In this document: piece after piece, positions 11,039-21,410 of the stretch
Position numbering within the stretch: position 1 is the first letter of the stretch
How the letters are laid out: the number at the start of each line of letters is the position of its first letter
Assembly (NCBI GenBank): GCA_014529385.2
Contig: CM043952.1
Coordinates: 55,468,619-55,532,618, forward strand
From: Adiantum capillus-veneris
Lineage: Eukaryota; Streptophyta; Polypodiopsida; Polypodiales; Pteridaceae
Length of the DNA: 64,000 nucleotides
Reading direction: 5' to 3'
The notes under the pieces: generated by a model
Databases searched by the model: none
The model's input: only the letters and a program-made list of their open reading frames with translations
What the model was told of the DNA's origin: nothing
Position numbers and translations under genes: made by a program

Positions 11039-12240
11039 TCAAAAACTTCATGACGCAAACCAAGCTCTCCGACAAACAAATGAGGTGGGATTTTTTTTTT
11101 CACAATTTAAATTTCATATTGTTCACATTACTGGCAAGCACAATCAAGTGGTCAATGCACTTTCAAGACGGCCAAAATTTGAAATTTAATTGAGGGAAGT
11201 AATTTGGACTATTTCAATCGACAGGCTTAACAAGAAAACACAGTCTATGCTTATCCAAAAGACTATTTAGGCATCTCAAAGAGCAACCCTCTTTGGATCT
11301 CAAATTTTTAAGTATCGTGGCTTGTCAACATCCATAGTGTTGAAAAAGATCCTAGAATGACCAGGAATGTCTAGAAGGGTCTCTTTAAGAATCTAGGAAG
11401 TAGATTAAATTTCTCTTTCGGTCTATCATCCACAAACGGATGACCAAAGTAAAATAACTAATCTAAAAATTCTTGAATCTACTAAAAGACTATGTCATGG
11501 AAGTAGATCAACGTTCTCAATGAGAGAAGTACCTACATCTTATAGAGTATGTGTACAATGACATTGTACATACTTCTCTGGGGAAAGCACCTTTCGAGGT
11601 TAAAGAGGGAAGATCCAAAGGTCCCTTACTACTTAAAGTACATGGGAATATCTTCGCTACACATGAATATAGGCGAGACTCACAAGAATTTCTTTGAATG
11701 ATTTTAGAGGTTATATCCATCTCAAAGTAAAGGCAAAATGGGATGTTGCTAATAAGCACAAAAGAGCCTTAGCCTTTAAGGAAATGATTTGGTCTTCCTA
11801 AAGTTTCTCAAGGATCATCTCTTGCATACTACGGGCTAGAATCCTATGGGCCATCAAGGCTATTATACTAAACTAGAAAAAAGATACTTTGGTACATTTT
11901 AAATAATTAAGCCAATCAATGAGATGGCTTATCAATTAAAGTTGCCCAACCATTGGCTCATGCACAATGTTTTCCATGAGAGCCTATGTAAGCCTTACAA
12001 AGGAGTGCCACCAAAAGAAGCAATAGTTATAGAACCTCCAAAAATCAAAGATAAAGAATAAGTATTTCAATCTGAGTCCATCCTATGACATGAAGACAAG
12101 GTATTAAGGAATGGTAAGATTATCCGACGATATCTTATTAAGTTTAAGAATTATCCTTTTAAAGATGCTAAAAGGCTGAAAGGAACCTAGCTTAAGGATA
12201 ATATGAACCTTGGTAATGCTTACAATGTTACACTAAAGTA
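11039..12240 (+). pseudogene. Chromovirus A: RNase H end, integrase and chromodomain remnant
   Basis: After the copia insertion the reading resumes with the RNase H end (ITGKHNQVVNALSRRPKFE at about 11130-11187). It is followed by integrase scraps (SQIFKYRGLSTSIV, SVYHPQTDDQSKI) and the plant chromovirus tail (QLKLPNHWLMHNVFHESL). A chromodomain-like end (RYLIKFKNYPFKDAK, about 12127-12172) closes it. Many stops and frameshifts are present. The integrase zinc finger and first catalytic Asp region are missing between about 11190 and 11260, so this copy carries more than one deletion. Confidence 0.8.
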
Positions 12241-12589
12241 AGCAAATGAAAATGCATTTTAAATGAACAATGTTTTTGTCTTATAAGACTTGTTCTCTTT
12301 TTATTGTGCACAAACTTAAGAAGTATGCATGCTTAGGATCGTGTTTGTGGTGATGACGTCTCCCAAACACCAAGTAGAACTTGTCACTCTACTTTGGAAG
12401 TATGATATGGACTAAAGAGTAGACATGATTGCAGCAACTAAGTCTCCCAAGCACCAAATGGATTATTCATCCATTTTGGAATTATGTCGTAGAGTAAAAA
12501 GGGATCCTCTACCCGCTAAGAAACATGGATAAATGACTAGGCTTTATCTTCTCTACCTCACAATCAAGGACGACTATGATTTCAAGAGA

Positions 12590-12949
12590 GAGGTGAAAAA
12601 TATAATATCTAACTTTACCAGATGATTTTCTCATATTAAACTGATCATTTAATGTGGAAGAATAAATGGGAACAAGAGTTAGAATAGAGACATGTGTATC
12701 TAGACCAATCTTAGCAGGGGACCAAAAGGAGAGATGGTTGCATCTCAATACGGGTCCAAAAGGAGATGGTCTACCAAAGAGCCAGTGTGTAATAAGTGCT
12801 TCTAGTCTTATCTGAGCAGGGGACCAACAACAGAGATGGTTACATCTCAATAGGGGTCCAAAAGGAGATAGTCTATCAAAGAGAAACATGCATCTAACGG
12901 AGCTTAAAAGACCTTAGGGTTAGCTTTATTAAAGACCTCCAATAGTTAG
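12590..12949 (+). repeat. Chromovirus A 3' LTR, first part
   Basis: A polypurine-like tract (TTCAAGAGAGAGGTG, about 12580-12596) leads into sequence that matches the chromovirus B LTR start: GATGATTTTCTCATATTAAA, then CTGATCATTTAATGTGG. The match resumes near 12900 (GCTTAAAAGACCTTAGGGTT). The hAT element interrupts the LTR at 12949. The stretch 12700-12880 holds an internal near-duplication around GGGACCAAAAGGAGAGATGG. Confidence 0.75.
12942..12949 (+). repeat. Target-site duplication of hAT 1, left copy
   Basis: ATAGTTAG here and AGAGTTAG at 19849-19856 are 7/8 identical. Eight bases is the normal hAT duplication length. Confidence 0.7.
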
Positions 12950-13139
12950 CTAAGTTGCATTTATACGCACGTATAACAAAAATTTACGGTATTTTGGTGT
13001 TATATGTTGTATACCCATATGATACCCGTATCTTTGAATAAACAGTATTTTGATTGAAATATATTTTGATCGAGCAATATTTCAATCAAAATATTATTTT
13101 CCTTATAAAAAAAGGCGCACTGTCGAGATTGCTAGAGAG

Positions 13140-13141
<2 letters not shown>

Positions 13142-13216
<75 letters not shown>
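13142..13216 (+). repeat. (TG)n(AG)n microsatellite
   Basis: About 33 bp of TG is followed directly by about 42 bp of AG, inside the left arm of hAT 1. Confidence 0.98.
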
Positions 13217-13217
<1 letters not shown>

Positions 13218-13339
13218 AGAGTAGCTTCAGATCAGAGTAGAGAGTAAAGTAGAGTGAGGTAATTTTTCTTCTATTTTTTATATTTTTTTTGGTGTATTTT
13301 ATTTGCTAGCCACTGTTCTGGTGGAGCTTTGCTCACACC

Positions 13340-14125
13340 TCAGCGTTATTTGTAGGTTTTGACACCCATGCTTGACTGTGTTGATCCTCGTGACACACTG
13401 CAAGGGGGTTTAGACTTTAGACACTTTGTCCTTGGCTACTGTTGACCTCTGTGTCGCACTATAGGGAGTAAATTAGGTTGTACCATTAGATTTTCCGTCC
13501 ATGGTTGTTTCTGACTACCGAGTCACACTCCACGGAGGGATTAGCTCTCCTACATCTTTTCTTCCTAGTTTTTGCTGACCATTGCATCGTAGTACTGGAA
13601 GGTTGGATTTAAAAGAATAGATTCTTTGTCTCTGTCCATTGCTGACCATCGTGTTACACTGCAGAGAGGATTTTAGGGTTGCTAAATCCTTTGTCCTTGA
13701 CTTTTGCTGACCATCGCATCACACTGCAAGAAGATTGGATTTAATAGATTCTTCGTCTCTGTTTGTTCTTGGTTGTTGTTGACCATCACGTCGCACTACA
13801 GGGAGATTGGATTTAATGGATTCTTTGTCTCTCGTTGTTTCTAACCATCGTGTTGCACTGCGGGGAGGGGATAGACATTTTACATCCTTCCATCATGAAT
13901 GCTTCAACCATCGCATCGCACTACAAGTTGATTGGATTTAATAAATTTCTCGTCTCTAGTTGTTGCTGACCATTTTGTCGCATTGTGGAGAGAGGTTAAG
14001 TAGTATTAATCCTTCATCCCTGACAGCTGTTGACTTCCACGTCTCGCACGTAGGGAGATTGTTATTATATGGTTTTGGTCTTTGGCTGTTACGGACCACT
14101 ACATTGCACTACAAGGAAGAATTAT
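13340..14125 (+). repeat. Left subterminal minisatellite of hAT 1
   Basis: About eleven diverged units share a core like TGACCATCGCGTCGCACTGC, followed by GGGAGATTGGATTTAAT and TTCTTTGTCTCT. Core positions are near 13443, 13521, 13578, 13650, 13707, 13779, 13841, 13907, 13967, 14030 and 14092, giving a spacing of 57-78 bp. Subterminal repeats of this kind often bind transposase; that role is inference. Confidence 0.85.
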
Positions 14126-14438
14126 ATATGTCTTAAGGTCTTTTCTTGCTTGTTGTTATTATTGTCCATGAAATGTTTTTGTTTAGAACTATTTACAATC
14201 ATATATGTCAAATTTACATCTATTCTAGATTTACCTTACTTATATTTGCTTCATGTATTTTCAATCTTCAGTCATGGTAGAGACAAAGTTAAGGCGTTAG
14301 CATCGCAAAATCATTTGTGATGTTCTAGTTTTGTCTCTCTATGGAGCTTCAGACGATCATTTGCATCGGGCATTTGATCCATTGCAGGCAAAGTTTGATG
14401 ATTTTGTGATTGAGCTTGTGGAATAGTGTTGGCTGAAA

Positions 14439-14708
14439 TTGTGCAGTGCATTCCCTATTTCATTTGACCCAGCTCTGCGCACTAATGGAGTAATGCATAA
14501 TACAGTAAAGCAATTATTAGGCCAGGTCACTAGAAGCTTTGAGAGTATGGTTCATCCAGAAATAAAAATCAAACCTGGAATCAAAGAGCGAATACAGCTT
14601 GTGGCACATCTATATTCAGAATTGAAGAGCAAGGATAGGGTCGAAGCTCTTCAAAATGTCTTAAGACAGAAGAGGACGTGCCTCCTCCTTCAGGTGCTCA
14701 ACCCTTAG
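14439..14708 (+). CDS. Unrecognised ORF inside hAT 1
   Basis: An 89-residue ORF with a mixed, protein-like composition (IKPGIKERIQLVAHLYSELK, then SKDRVEALQNVLRQKR, likely helical). No family was recognised. It could be a captured host exon or part of a second transposon gene. Sequence to about 15250 continues with fragments in other frames (for example PNLTPQTRAQFERDYPW at about 15120). Confidence 0.3.
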   Translation: MCSAFPISFDPALRTNGVMHNTVKQLLGQVTRSFESMVHPEIKIKPGIKERIQLVAHLYSELKSKDRVEALQNVLRQKRTCLLLQVLNP

Positions 14709-15684
14709 CTATACAGGTGGATGATATGACATGTCCTCATGTCCTACACTTACTTGGCGAGCATTCTATCTCACTTGCAAGCACCCCAATAGGTTGAGGG
14801 ACGTGGCACATCCTCTCTTCAAAGATCCTGTTTATGCAACACAGATATACAATGACTAGATAGGAAGCAAGCCGACATTAAAAATTGTGCTAGAGGAGGC
14901 AACTGCTACTACTGTTCAGCATTGTAGCATGATATTGCCCAGTGCTCTTGTTTGTTATAGAAAAAGTCCTATGTTGATCTTCAATATTTGGAATGGAGGT
15001 CACCTTCAGCAGTGGATTTAGATAAACTCTACTACATTTTGACGAGTGAGGAGTGTATGCTAGCATTGTGGACTGGGGACAAAGTAGACCATCAAAAAAT
15101 TTGGCAACATTTCCCAAGCTGCCAAATCTCACCCCTCAAACTAGAGCTCAATTTGAGCGAGATTATCCATGGACTGTCCCTAAAAGTATGAGCACCAATC
15201 CTCCTCCTTTCACCAAAGCATCTGATATATATAGTCTCTCATATTCTTAGATGCTTGGTTGCGTGTATTCCAGAACCCTCTGAGGTTCTCAAGCGTAATT
15301 TTTGTGAAATGTAAACAAACATCTTTGCCAATGGAAAATTCTCTAAACCCTTAGATAGGCCTAAAATATGGGATTTAAGCCTTTTTTTGAATGGAGGCCA
15401 TAATGTTGGCTATCTTGTTGTCACCAAATCTAGCTTGAGTCCTGTTGATGATGTAACAAACTATTTTGTCATTAATGTTGTGCAATGTGTGGTGATATTT
15501 CAAACTAGATCTTTAATTGTATTTTCATTTACATCTTTAAAGTACTTCAAGTTGGATCACTAAGATCTCTAAACCATCTCTCTTTTCTAAGTGCCAAGAC
15601 TTGTCTCATTAAAGTTTATTATTTTGCATTTCAAGTATAAAAGATATTGCTCCCAGCCAAAATGCACGGCAGCCTAATGATCCT

Positions 15685-16203
15685 TTGATTAATCATGTAT
15701 TGGTACAACAAGTTTACAAAGAAGAAGAGATTTGGGTGGCTCAAGGAGACCTCAACGCTTTGGTTGCATCCCAAGAAGATGAATCAAAACTTCAAGGGGA
15801 GCCACTGAATTACAGGCAATGCAAAGAGCTATGCCCAAATCACTTTGTAAACAATACATTATTTCGAGTTAGTGGAAATGCTAAGGCTTTCTCTCCCTTG
15901 AAAGTTTTAGATTTGCAACACACTATCCTCACAAGAAATATCCTTTCAAGATTTATCCAAGTGTATAGATCACCACCAAATAATAATCAAGTGGCAATTT
16001 ACTTTGTGCAACAATGCTATTGTTATTATGTATTGCGGCTCAACGTAAATTGGAACGGTTGTCCCACTAGAGGAGACGTTGGCAAAGGACGCCCAGCCGA
16101 GAAGATTCAAGCATGGGAAGACAATCAAGAAGATCCTCCTCGCAAGAGAGGTTACACATATTTTCCCAAAGAAACTGTAGTCATTGGCTGCAAGCTCGTA
16201 TAA
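15685..16203 (+). CDS. Unrecognised 172-residue ORF inside hAT 1
   Basis: The ORF includes QQVYKEEEIWVAQGDLNALV near the N-terminus and a basic, Pro-containing tail (NQEDPPRKRGYTYFPKE). The frame appears longer than chance in this AT-rich stretch, yet no domain is recognised. It runs opposite to the transposase. It could be a captured host fragment; nothing here shows that it is expressed. Confidence 0.3.
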   Translation: MINHVLVQQVYKEEEIWVAQGDLNALVASQEDESKLQGEPLNYRQCKELCPNHFVNNTLFRVSGNAKAFSPLKVLDLQHTILTRNILSRFIQVYRSPPNNNQVAIYFVQQCYCYYVLRLNVNWNGCPTRGDVGKGRPAEKIQAWEDNQEDPPRKRGYTYFPKETVVIGCKLV

Positions 16204-16552
16204 CAGAGCTAGAAAGAAAGTGGGCATGGTACAAGGCAAGGTATGGGCCTGTTATCGAAGAAGAAATAGGTAATGCAGGTCCAAGTGGTTTATTTGGAAA
16301 TTCAAAATTTTGTGTATTTGATCTTTTAGGAGATCCAGTCCATGATTTAAATTATATCTCCCAAACAATACTAAGCTTTTTTTGTATCTTAAATCTCAAG
16401 ATTTGTAACTAAAACCTCGTTTTGATATGTAAATCTCTATTCATTGAGACAAATGAACCTGTCGGATTTTGTTGCAATTGTGTAAGTTCTTTTCTCTCTT
16501 CCTCCCTCTTTTTGACAATGATAGAGAGCAAATCGAGAGAAAGAGAGACAAT

Positions 16553-16564
16553 GAAAGAGGAAGA

Positions 16565-16630
<66 letters not shown>
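16553..16630 (+). repeat. (GA)n microsatellite
   Basis: A near-perfect GA run of about 75 bp with two interruptions. It separates the plus-strand ORFs from the 3' end of the minus-strand transposase. Confidence 0.97.
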
Positions 16631-16634
<4 letters not shown>

Positions 16635-16689
16635 GAAGCTAAACTCCACAAAACTTTTGCATTACAAAATTAATTGAGAATATACTACA

Positions 16690-18600
16690 AACTTTGTAGC
16701 TCATCCGACCCCTCAATCACAGGCACCATGCCATTAATTTCTTGGAGATTTGACCACTTTGGATCAATATCTTCCGGGTTCCATTCCATTTCATCATCGG
16801 AGTTGAGCTCATTTGCAATTGTTTCATATGTTTGAAAGCGTCCAAAGATTTCTTTTGTGGCATGTGTGGCTAACTTTGCTGTCTTATGCATAAGTTGCAT
16901 GTTCCAAAATACATACACCAAGTCCACAGCTCGTTTAGGACTTAATTGATTTTGTTTTTTATACGCACGAAAGAAAATGAAGTACAATATCTTTCACAAC
17001 TACCACTTGAGGTGGCAATAGACAATACTCTCACAACCACATGTTGAAGTTCCACTTTTTTTCCACCGTACTCTTTCCACCAAATTGGTGCGCTTATTTT
17101 CTTGATAGCATCTATATGCCAAGGATCCCCAAACATTCCTTCTTCGCTAGTCTATGCCGTCTTCTGTGTGTATGCCACCTGTCCATCCACATTGCTTAAT
17201 AGTTGAGATTACACTTTCTTGAAAACTGAACTTCATTGTTTGAAGATTGCTCGCGCATCTGGAACTTGGAATCTAAGATAAAACCTGCTCCATGTAAAGG
17301 AGTATGCAGTTGCTCCCATCGTGTTTTGACAATCAACATCATCATGGTTGTCTCTTTTTTTGAATAAGATATACATTCTTTTAACTTGCTAGTGGCTTCA
17401 TGCATGTACTAGTAAACCCACCCAAAGATAGAGGCTTCTTTGTCCACTAATCCTATCAGATGAGTGAAGGGTTCTGTGATAGTTACAATTTTGTCTTACA
17501 TTTCTCAAAAAAACAGGAGAGTTTACAAGCTGATACCATTTGGAAGTAGGAGGTTTATACTTGGGATATTTATCAAGCCAAATGTCCCATCTTCTATCCG
17601 CCACTGTTTCAACAAGGGCTACTTTAACCTGCTGCAGTGTAGAGAGAATGTCGCAAAACGGGTCACACAAAAAATTTGTAAATTTTTGGTTGGGGACTTT
17701 GTTCTAAAATAAGCCTAATAAAATGAATGCTCTCTTATAAACTTCACCAAGTGTTTTGTATCTAGAAGAGTTTTCTTAATAGAAGGAACTTTCTCAAAGT
17801 CCTTTAAGAGCAGATTCAAAGTGTGAGCAGCACATGGAACCCATGTAATCTTTGTATACTTTGGTTCAATTGCTTTCCCAGCTGCTTGTAGTTAGATGCA
17901 TTATCTCTGACAATGGCTATCACATTTTGAGGTCCCCCTGCTCTTCTGATCGAACGCTCATATACACTAGCAAGATATCCACTAGTTTTCTCTTTTAGGG
18001 ATGTATCAATCGCTTCAAGAAAGATGGAACCTTTTGGACAAATCAACATCACATTAATCAATGGTTTCTTTTGACAATCTATCCAACTATCTAGAGAAAT
18101 TGTGAATCCGTACTGTGGCATATAATCAAGAGTTGTGCGCTTTAAAATATTTTTTAATATAGTTTTCAATTTAGATAAATATTTTGTACGCATTGTATGA
18201 TAATTAGGTACCACAAAACCCTTTTGCATTGTGCTCATTAAAGAATCGTTGAAGATAGGACTTTGGGTGACATTAAAAGGAATTCCACATGCAACAAATG
18301 CTTGCATCCACTTAAGATGGAGTTCAAGCAGCCATTGTTTATCAAATGCCTAATGCAAAGTAGGACCACTTGGTGCAGGTTCTCCTCCAGTCCATGCTTC
18401 ACTTTGTCTTATGTCAATAGAGCTTCCAATAAGATTAGAGCTACAATCCCCAACAAAGGATGAATGACACCCTCCTTGACCTGAAGCACGGGTTAAAGGA
18501 GGGATTTGATCATTCTTGAGTGTCATCTTGACGTCCCTAGCCATAGATGGAGCCATCATTTCGGATCTCCCAGTTTTTTTCCCTCAAGATGTACTCTCTT
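16690..18600 (-). pseudogene. hAT 1 transposase (broken)
   Basis: Read from 18559 downward, a DUF659-like core appears at about 18230-17830: PNYHTMRTKYLSKLK, ISLDSWIDCQKKPLINVMLI, then AIVRDNASNYKQLGK. It is followed by WDIWLDKYPKYKPP (about 17580). The C-terminal dimerisation region (about 17100-16900) has PIWWKEYGGKKVELQHVVVR then VLSIATSSGSCER. The last residues are SDELQSL before a stop near 16690. One stop (near 18350) and several frameshifts break it. The N-terminal BED finger was not recognised. Transposases of this family cut and paste the element in the nucleus. Confidence 0.85.
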
Positions 18601-19019
18601 TTCTTTGAGAACCCACTCGAGAAATTTTTCTTCAATACCTCTTGGGGGGGTATTTGCAAGCTAAAACGTTTTCAAGAATTTTGAACACATGTTATTTTAT
18701 CCTGTGAGCATTTTTGCTAAAATTATGGCCTCAGGTCTTACACCTCACCTTTGATGTAGTCTTTCCACTGACCAATTCATCTACGTAGCTCCACTTATAT
18801 CATTTCACCATCCTCTTAAGATCTGCAAACTCAAATAGAACTAATCACTAAATACACATCTAAATCAAATTCTAATACCATTTACATTACTTTCTTCATC
18901 AATGTTAAAAAAAAACCATAAAATTTCAACCTCTTTAAATTATAAATATTACATTTTTTTTTCGAGCGTGAGCTTTCACTTTACATTTGAATCATGATAA
19001 ATAAATTGCTAAATCTATC

Positions 19020-19500
19020 TCAATAACTTCCAAGTGTGAGTAAACACTACACAAAGCAAGATTTCTTTTAAAAACCTACCTTAATTATTTCCAAGTGTGA
19101 GTGTAACACTACACATGGCAAGCAATCAAAATTCACTACATCTCTAAATCTCTTCTAGGTGTGAGAATACCTCTACACAAAGAGAGAGACCATTATTTGA
19201 TCTACTTAAATTATCTGTAGTAAGAGTATAACTCTACACATGACAAAAAATCATTAGATATATCTAACCTAAGTTAGTTTTAGGTGTGAACATAGTTCAA
19301 CACACAAATAACTCCTAACTTTAACTATCCAGCTTCAGCTACTTCTAAGTGTGAACATAGTTCAACACAAAGCAAATAACTACTAACTTTAACTATCTTA
19401 AAGCACTTCCAAGTGTGAGTTTCCTCTACACAAGGCAAGCAATCATTAACTACCTTACTTAAATTACCTTCCAGTGTAAGATATACTTCACACAGAGCAG
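19020..19500 (+). repeat. Right subterminal minisatellite of hAT 1
   Basis: Eight diverged units of about 60-70 bp carry TTCCAAGTGTGAG followed after 3-8 bases by CTACACAAAGCAAG or a variant. Cores lie near 19030, 19091, 19156, 19213, 19276, 19345, 19408 and 19470. In each unit GTGTGA and the later ACACA form a short imperfect inverted repeat. The sequence is unrelated to the left array. Confidence 0.8.
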
Positions 19501-19848
19501 ATAAAGATTAAACACAAAACTCCAAAGTCTAAAAACCCTTTTTATCCAAAGCTCTCAATTTTTACTAAAAACTTATATGACTAAATTTAATCTCGTCTTT
19601 TTCTTTTTGATGTTGTAAAGCTCACCTATAGATGAGAAAACGGGAAGAGAGATCAATAGAATGAGGAAAACAATCCGTTTTCACAATGAATAAAGGGCTA
19701 TATTTCGATTAAACTCTAAGAAATTATACAATATTGTGGTTTTGTTGAAGTGGCACCGTATAATACTACCAAATACAGATAGGTGTTGTATAATATGTCC
19801 ATTTAAAGCGTATTATATGTACACCATATAACATACAATGCAACTTAG

Positions 19849-21110
19849 AGAGTTAGTGTTAAAAGTCCTTGACCTTAAGCAAGCTAGGGCTGAGCTTGAG
19901 GTGGGAACCCGACCTAAGCTTGAGGGCTTTTCATGCATGATGACTCAAGTGCTTGTTGTGATTGATGACTAAGGTGCTTGAAGTTCTTGTCATGCTTGAT
20001 GTCTGCTTGACGAGGAAGGTTCTTGAGAAGCTTCCCATGCATGGGGGGTAAGGTGCTTGAGTAAAAAAGAGACCCTACAAAGGAAGGAGAAAACCCCAAA
20101 TTCAAGAGAATCTTTGACTTAATCTCCCACTCACCCAAAGGGCGCCCCCTCTTCTCATGGGGTACATGGACACATGTCAGAATCTCCCTATGCTTAGCCA
20201 CATGGTGTGCTTGAATGCTATTGGTTGGGCTAAAGAGGGTTCCAATGAGCTTCTAATTCCATTCAAAAAATATCTAGATATTTTCAGGCTCTCTCTCTCA
20301 AAGGGATAAGGAGGACACTTGTCCAAAGACTACCCATGTGCTTGAGTGCATGTTGCATGTGATTGGCTAGGAGGAGAGGGGTCCAATGAGCTTAAGGAAT
20401 GAGCAAAAAGGAGAAATCACCCAAAGCTGGTAAGGGGTCTACTATGCGGGTATACACCTTTCACACACTCACTTTTTTTGAGACATTCTCACTTTGTGAA
20501 AATAGAGGAACTCCACCTCCTTCTCCAAGCTTGTTGAGAAGTGAGAGCCTACACCAACACTCTTAGCTATGGTATGCAAATCCAACCAAGAGCCATGCTT
20601 CAATGCTTAAGCTTGACATCTTCTCCATCTTCATTACTATGCTATTATGTATGCTAGCAAGGAGAGCGGTGATAAGTGAGGAACGATTTATTTCTCCTAT
20701 GGAATGTTTCTTCTTCCTCTTCCCTACCCTCATTCCCCGCTAGCTCTCTCCACCTTCGAAGGTGTTTGAGGCCTTAGGACTGTGGCTTGGGATAGTCAAT
20801 GCTTTCTACAAAGTTTATGTTATGCTTGTGATGCATGAAGCTTTCCATCTTAATTGCATCACCTAGGTCACAAGGAACAAAAAGATTGTATTGTACCAAG
20901 TCTCTCTTGATGGGAGAAACTATAATACAAATGCCTATTGGAGGGGGACCGACCAGCTCCGCGTATGAATCCGGTCCTCAACTGCTGTCATGTTTTCTAA
21001 ACTCTCTCTTGCAAAAGTATTGTTCATGCCAAGTTAACTAAGTACCATGTTTATATTGATATCGTCAATTAAGTTTACCCGCTATGCTCACAAAGTCCTC
21101 TCACAAAAGT
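19849..21110 (+). repeat. Chromovirus A 3' LTR, second part
   Basis: Sequence after hAT 1 continues the LTR. The segment at 20850-21010 is the reverse complement of the chromovirus B LTR block at 29280-29420, including AAAGATTGTATTGTACCAAG, GGGAGAAACTATAATACAAA and the GGGGGACCG motif. The two LTR parts total about 1.6 kb, the LTR length of chromovirus B. The outer end near 21110 is approximate because similarity fades after about 21060. Confidence 0.7.
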
Positions 21111-21239
21111 TTTTTATCTAATTCCCTAATTTTGCTACTCTCAAAGTTCATAGGCCATTTCCATCACAATGGATAATCCCTTTCTTGTTATGCTCTTGCT
21201 TTTGGGATTACTGCATCAAGTGAGGAAATGTCTCTTTCG

Positions 21240-21410
21240 TGTTTGAGATGGTGCTTGATTCCCAATCGACAATGAAAGCATATACACCCTTTGTGCCAAA
21301 GTGTATCATTATGTTGCAATCATGCAGATCATTGTGTAGAAAGTCATGGCTGTGAAAAAAAATTAGCGTCTATAAGAGGGAATTAGTGATTGTTAAGATA
21401 TTCTAAATAA
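21240..21410 (-). pseudogene. Protein-kinase-like fragment 1
   Basis: The minus strand from about 21405 to 21240 reads SLL, a stop, TLIFFHSHDFLHNDLHDCNI (about 21360-21310), then MIHFGTKGVYAFIVDWE. This has the layout of a kinase catalytic loop (H-x-D-x-x-x-x-N, here HNDLHDCN) and the metal-binding Asp (DFG replaced by DWE). A related fragment is at 48160-48790. The N-lobe is not visible and stops flank the piece, so it is a pseudogene remnant. ABC1/APH-type kinase folds also use HxDLHxxN, so the exact family is open. Confidence 0.6.

Larger units (their letters stand above)
12950..19848 (-). mobile_element. hAT 1: hAT-superfamily transposon, defective transposase
   Basis: The ends are an inverted pair: 12950 begins CTAAGTTGCATT and the complement of 19848 begins CTAAGTTGCATT. 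An imperfect 8-bp duplication flanks it. The chromovirus A LTR continues on both sides, which fixes the insertion. Inside are a decayed hAT transposase (minus, 16690-18600), two different minisatellite arrays near the ends (13340-14125, 19020-19500) and unidentified ORFs (14439-16412). The terminal CTAAG differs from the CAGGG/TAGGG ends common in hAT. The superfamily call therefore rests on the transposase and the duplication length. Confidence 0.8.

Noticed and set aside
16409-16651. Ser/Leu-rich minus ORFs
   Set aside because: They arise from the GA microsatellite.
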